Assembly: GCF_016597785.1 (NCBI RefSeq)
Contig: NZ_JAENJG010000002.1
Location: 496,001-560,000, forward strand
DNA: 64,000 nt
Origin: Leucobacter sp. L43
GTDB lineage: Bacteria; Actinomycetota; Actinomycetes; Actinomycetales; Microbacteriaceae
Direction of reading: 5' to 3'
Shown here: positions 62,043-64,000 of the stretch, piece by piece
Numbering within the stretch: the stretch's first letter is position 1
Layout: each line of letters starts with the position of its first letter
Translations under genes and position numbers: made by a program
The notes under the pieces: model-generated
The model's input: the letters and a program-made list of their open reading frames with translations, nothing else
Databases searched by the model: none
What the model was told of the DNA's origin: nothing

Positions 62043-63680
62043 ATGATGGCAACCATGCTGCACACCGATGTTCCCGCACAGACGATCGCGCCCTCCGAGC
62101 TCTCGGGAGCCGGGACCTCGATCATGCCGTCGGAGCAGCGCGCAGCGGCTGAGCAGCAGCCGACGCCGCGCTTCCGGCTGGACCACAGCGCCGCGCCCTA
62201 CGCCGATGCGCTCGAAGCGTACGCGGATCGAGGCTCGGTGCAGCTCATGGTGCCCGGGCACGGAGGAACGGAAGACGATCTCAGCGGACGCCTGGCCGGC
62301 TTCCTCGGCGAGCGCGCGCTCCGACTCGACATCCCCATGCTCATGGACGGCGTTGACCTGCTCGCGCGCGGCCAGGAGCAGACACCCCTGGACCGAGCCC
62401 TGGAGCTCGCCGCCGACGCCTGGGGCGCGAAGCGCACCTGGTTCCTGACGAACGGCGCGTCGCAGGCGAATCGCACGATCGCACTCGCGGCCCGCGGTCT
62501 GGGCGACCGCATCCTCGCGCAGCGCAGCGCGCACTCCAGCTTCAGCGACGGCATCCTGCTCGCCGGCATCACGCCGAGCTATGTGATGCCCAACGTCGAT
62601 GCGGAGCACGGCATGGCGCACGGCGTCTCGCCCGCAGCGCTCGAAGCGGCGCTGGTCGAAGCCGAACAGGCTGGGAACCCCGCCCACGCGGTCTACGTCA
62701 TCTCGCCGAGCTACTTCGGGTCCGTCTCAGACGTGCAGGGTCTGGCGCGGGTCGCGCACGCCCACAACGCTCCGCTCATCGTCGACGGCGCCTGGGGCCC
62801 GCACTTCGGATTCCACCCAGAGCTTCCCGAGTCGCCCGCACGCCTCGGCGCCGACGTCGTCATCTCGAGCACGCACAAGCTCGCGGGCTCATTGACGCAG
62901 TCGGCGATGCTGCACCTGGGCGACGGTCCGTTCGCGGATCGCCTGGAGCCGCTCATCGAACGAGCCTTCAGCATGACCGCTTCGACGTCGACCAGCGCGC
63001 TGCTGCGCGGATCGCTCGACATCGCCCGGCACGCACTCGCGACGGGCGAGGAGTCGATCGGGCGCTCGGTCGCGGGAGCGCGCCGCTTCCGCGAGATCCT
63101 TCGCGAAGACCCCCGGTTCGCCGTGGTGAGCGACACCTTCGACCGGTTCGACGACATCGTGGATACCGACCTGCTGCGCGTGCCGATCGACGTGAGCGGA
63201 GCGGGCGTCGGCGGGCACTGGTTGCGGCAGCACCTCGTCGAGCACCACGACATGTACTTCGAGATGTCGACGGCAACGTCGATCGTGGCCGTGATCGGCG
63301 CGGGCAAGTCGCATGACTTCGATGCCGTGTACGCCGCGATCGTGGCGAGCGTCGAGTCGCCCGAAGCCGACCGCGAGCGGGCCGCTGCCGGCGACGCCCA
63401 CGACTTCCCGAGCCTGCCGGCACCGGGCGCGTACCGCGTCAGCCCGCGAGACGGATTCTTCGGCGCGACCGAAGTGGTGAGCGCGACCGAGGCTGTGGGC
63501 CGTGTCTCGGCTGACACGCTCGCCGCGTACCCGCCCGGGATCCCCAACGTGATGCCCGGCGAAGAGATCACCGAGGAAGCGGTAGCCTTTCTGCAGGCGG
63601 TCGCGGCTTCTCCGACCGGCTACGTGCGCGGCGCGATCGACCCGGCGGTCGATCGGTTCCGAGTACTGGCCGGCGGCTGA
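62043..63680 (+). CDS. Orn/Lys/Arg decarboxylase family PLP enzyme
   Basis: This is a 545-residue fold-type I PLP enzyme of the group that includes bacterial arginine, lysine and ornithine decarboxylases. It has MVPGHGGTEDDL near the start, TWFLTNGASQANRT, the cofactor Asp in LIVDGAWGPHFGFHP, the Schiff-base lysine in SSTHKLAGSLTQSA (about K278), and the C-terminal small domain with GIPNVMPGEEI. It lacks the wing domain of the large enterobacterial enzymes and resembles the Bacillus SpeA-like short type. ATGs at 62043, 62046 and 62055 are all possible starts. The following permease gene suggests an amino acid/polyamine exchange system for acid resistance or polyamine supply; the substrate is not fixed by sequence. 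Confidence 0.87.
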   Translation: MMATMLHTDVPAQTIAPSELSGAGTSIMPSEQRAAAEQQPTPRFRLDHSAAPYADALEAYADRGSVQLMVPGHGGTEDDLSGRLAGFLGERALRLDIPMLMDGVDLLARGQEQTPLDRALELAADAWGAKRTWFLTNGASQANRTIALAARGLGDRILAQRSAHSSFSDGILLAGITPSYVMPNVDAEHGMAHGVSPAALEAALVEAEQAGNPAHAVYVISPSYFGSVSDVQGLARVAHAHNAPLIVDGAWGPHFGFHPELPESPARLGADVVISSTHKLAGSLTQSAMLHLGDGPFADRLEPLIERAFSMTASTSTSALLRGSLDIARHALATGEESIGRSVAGARRFREILREDPRFAVVSDTFDRFDDIVDTDLLRVPIDVSGAGVGGHWLRQHLVEHHDMYFEMSTATSIVAVIGAGKSHDFDAVYAAIVASVESPEADRERAAAGDAHDFPSLPAPGAYRVSPRDGFFGATEVVSATEAVGRVSADTLAAYPPGIPNVMPGEEITEEAVAFLQAVAASPTGYVRGAIDPAVDRFRVLAGG

Positions 63681-63684
63681 CCCC

Positions 63685-63706
63685 GCGGCGCCTGCGACGG
63701 CGCCGC
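63685..63706. terminator. Hairpin after decarboxylase gene
   Basis: GCGGCGCC (63685-63692) and GGCGCCGC (63699-63706) form an 8-bp stem with a 6-base loop, five bases after the stop. It may attenuate or terminate transcription before the permease gene. Confidence 0.45.
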
Positions 63707-63753
63707 TCTGACTTCGCGGCCCACCGCCGCGGATTGCTCGAGATCCGAGCATC

Positions 63754-63838
63754 TCCTGGAAGACCAGGAACCCTCACTGCGCGAGCACCGAGGGACGAAT
63801 GACGGGGCCCTCGGGGCCCAGTGACAACGAAGTCTGGA
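63754..63838 (+). ncRNA. Structured leader RNA candidate upstream of permease
   Basis: Three consecutive hairpins precede the permease: TCCTGG/CCAGGA with an AAGA loop (63754-63769); CCCTC/GAGGG enclosing TGC-GCGA-GCA with a GNRA tetraloop (63771-63794); and GGGCCC/GGGCCC with a TCG loop (63805-63819). TCACTG (63774-63779) can instead pair with CAGTGA (63819-63824), which would break the second hairpin. I do not recognise a known riboswitch class. Confidence 0.4.
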
Positions 63839-63848
63839 GAAGACACGT

Positions 63849-64000
63849 ATGGCAAGCTCTCTGCGGCAGCAGCTCTTCCGAGTCAAGCCCGTTCCACGCG
63901 ACGGGGGTGAGAGCGGGAGTCAGCTGAAGCGCAGCATCGGGCTCGTTCCGCTCACCATGATCGGCGTCGGCGGCACCATCGGCACCGGCATCTTCTTCAT
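63849..64000 (+). CDS. APC family amino acid permease, 3'-truncated by the window
   Basis: Only the first 50 residues are visible. After a basic cytoplasmic N-terminus (SSLRQQLFRVKPVPRDGGE) comes the start of TM1, LTMIGVGGTIGTGIFF, with the GTGIF helix-break motif of APC amino acid transporters. GGAG lies nine bases before the ATG. It follows the PLP decarboxylase and its structured leader, so it probably imports the decarboxylase substrate or exchanges it for the amine product. The gene continues beyond base 64000. Confidence 0.82.
   Translation, partial: MASSLRQQLFRVKPVPRDGGESGSQLKRSIGLVPLTMIGVGGTIGTGIFF

Noticed and set aside
1-64000. CRISPR array, tRNA, rRNA, insertion sequence, prophage or attachment site
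   Set aside because: I looked for regular spaced repeats, tRNA-like cloverleaf ends, transposase or integrase motifs and phage genes and saw none.

Overview
The window is high-GC DNA, densely packed on both strands. It has short intergenic gaps, GTG and TTG starts alongside ATG, and several genes whose -10 hexamer lies exactly six bases before the start codon, which implies leaderless mRNAs. Together with a DUF3516 Ski2-like helicase, a DUF4349 lipoprotein, a PucR regulator and a TerC gene behind a yybP-ykoY element, this points to an actinobacterium. Microbacteriaceae (for example a Leucobacter- or Microbacterium-like organism) is my inference. I see no rRNA, tRNA, CRISPR array, insertion sequence or phage gene. 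The window is ordinary chromosome carrying several accessory catabolic and transport clusters.

Layout. Positions 1-6245 hold the 3' part of an amidohydrolase, a ThDP enzyme, an IclR regulator and a MobA-like 3-hydroxybenzoate 4-monooxygenase, with a 17-bp palindrome between the last two. Positions 6236-12851 hold two APC permeases, a succinate-semialdehyde dehydrogenase and a flavin amine oxidase, which together fit amine/GABA use. Positions 12808-17150 hold a DUF4349 lipoprotein, an MFS exporter and a DEAD-box helicase. Positions 17151-22848 hold a PucR regulator divergent from a polar amino-acid type ABC importer and an alpha-hydroxy-acid oxidase homologue that lacks two catalytic tyrosines. 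Positions 22938-29304 hold a GNAT-AAA+ fusion, a TM0106-type nuclease-helicase and an aminotransferase. Positions 29308-35578 hold a CPBP protease, alanine dehydrogenase divergent from an Lrp regulator, a CPA1 antiporter and a winged-helix protein.

Positions 35598-43148 are the most unusual part. An IclR regulator stands divergent from a large unrecognised protein (842 aa), an M19-like dipeptidase homologue whose metal site is largely lost, and a complete ABC importer (ATPase, two permeases, lipoprotein). I propose this as an uncharacterised uptake-and-degradation system for a small peptide-like or amide substrate.

Positions 43327-51431 hold an SDR, an OYE-family reductase, an ABC exporter, and a DUF2130 protein translationally coupled to a DUF3516 helicase. 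Positions 51576-58125 hold a WecB-like epimerase overlapping a membrane GT2, a GntR regulator, an exopolyphosphatase-like protein and a two-gene ABC exporter. Positions 58186-64000 hold a MarR-membrane protein pair, a TerC protein under a probable Mn2+ riboswitch, and a LysR regulator divergent from a PLP decarboxylase. The decarboxylase is followed by a structured leader and the start of an APC permease, which runs off the window.
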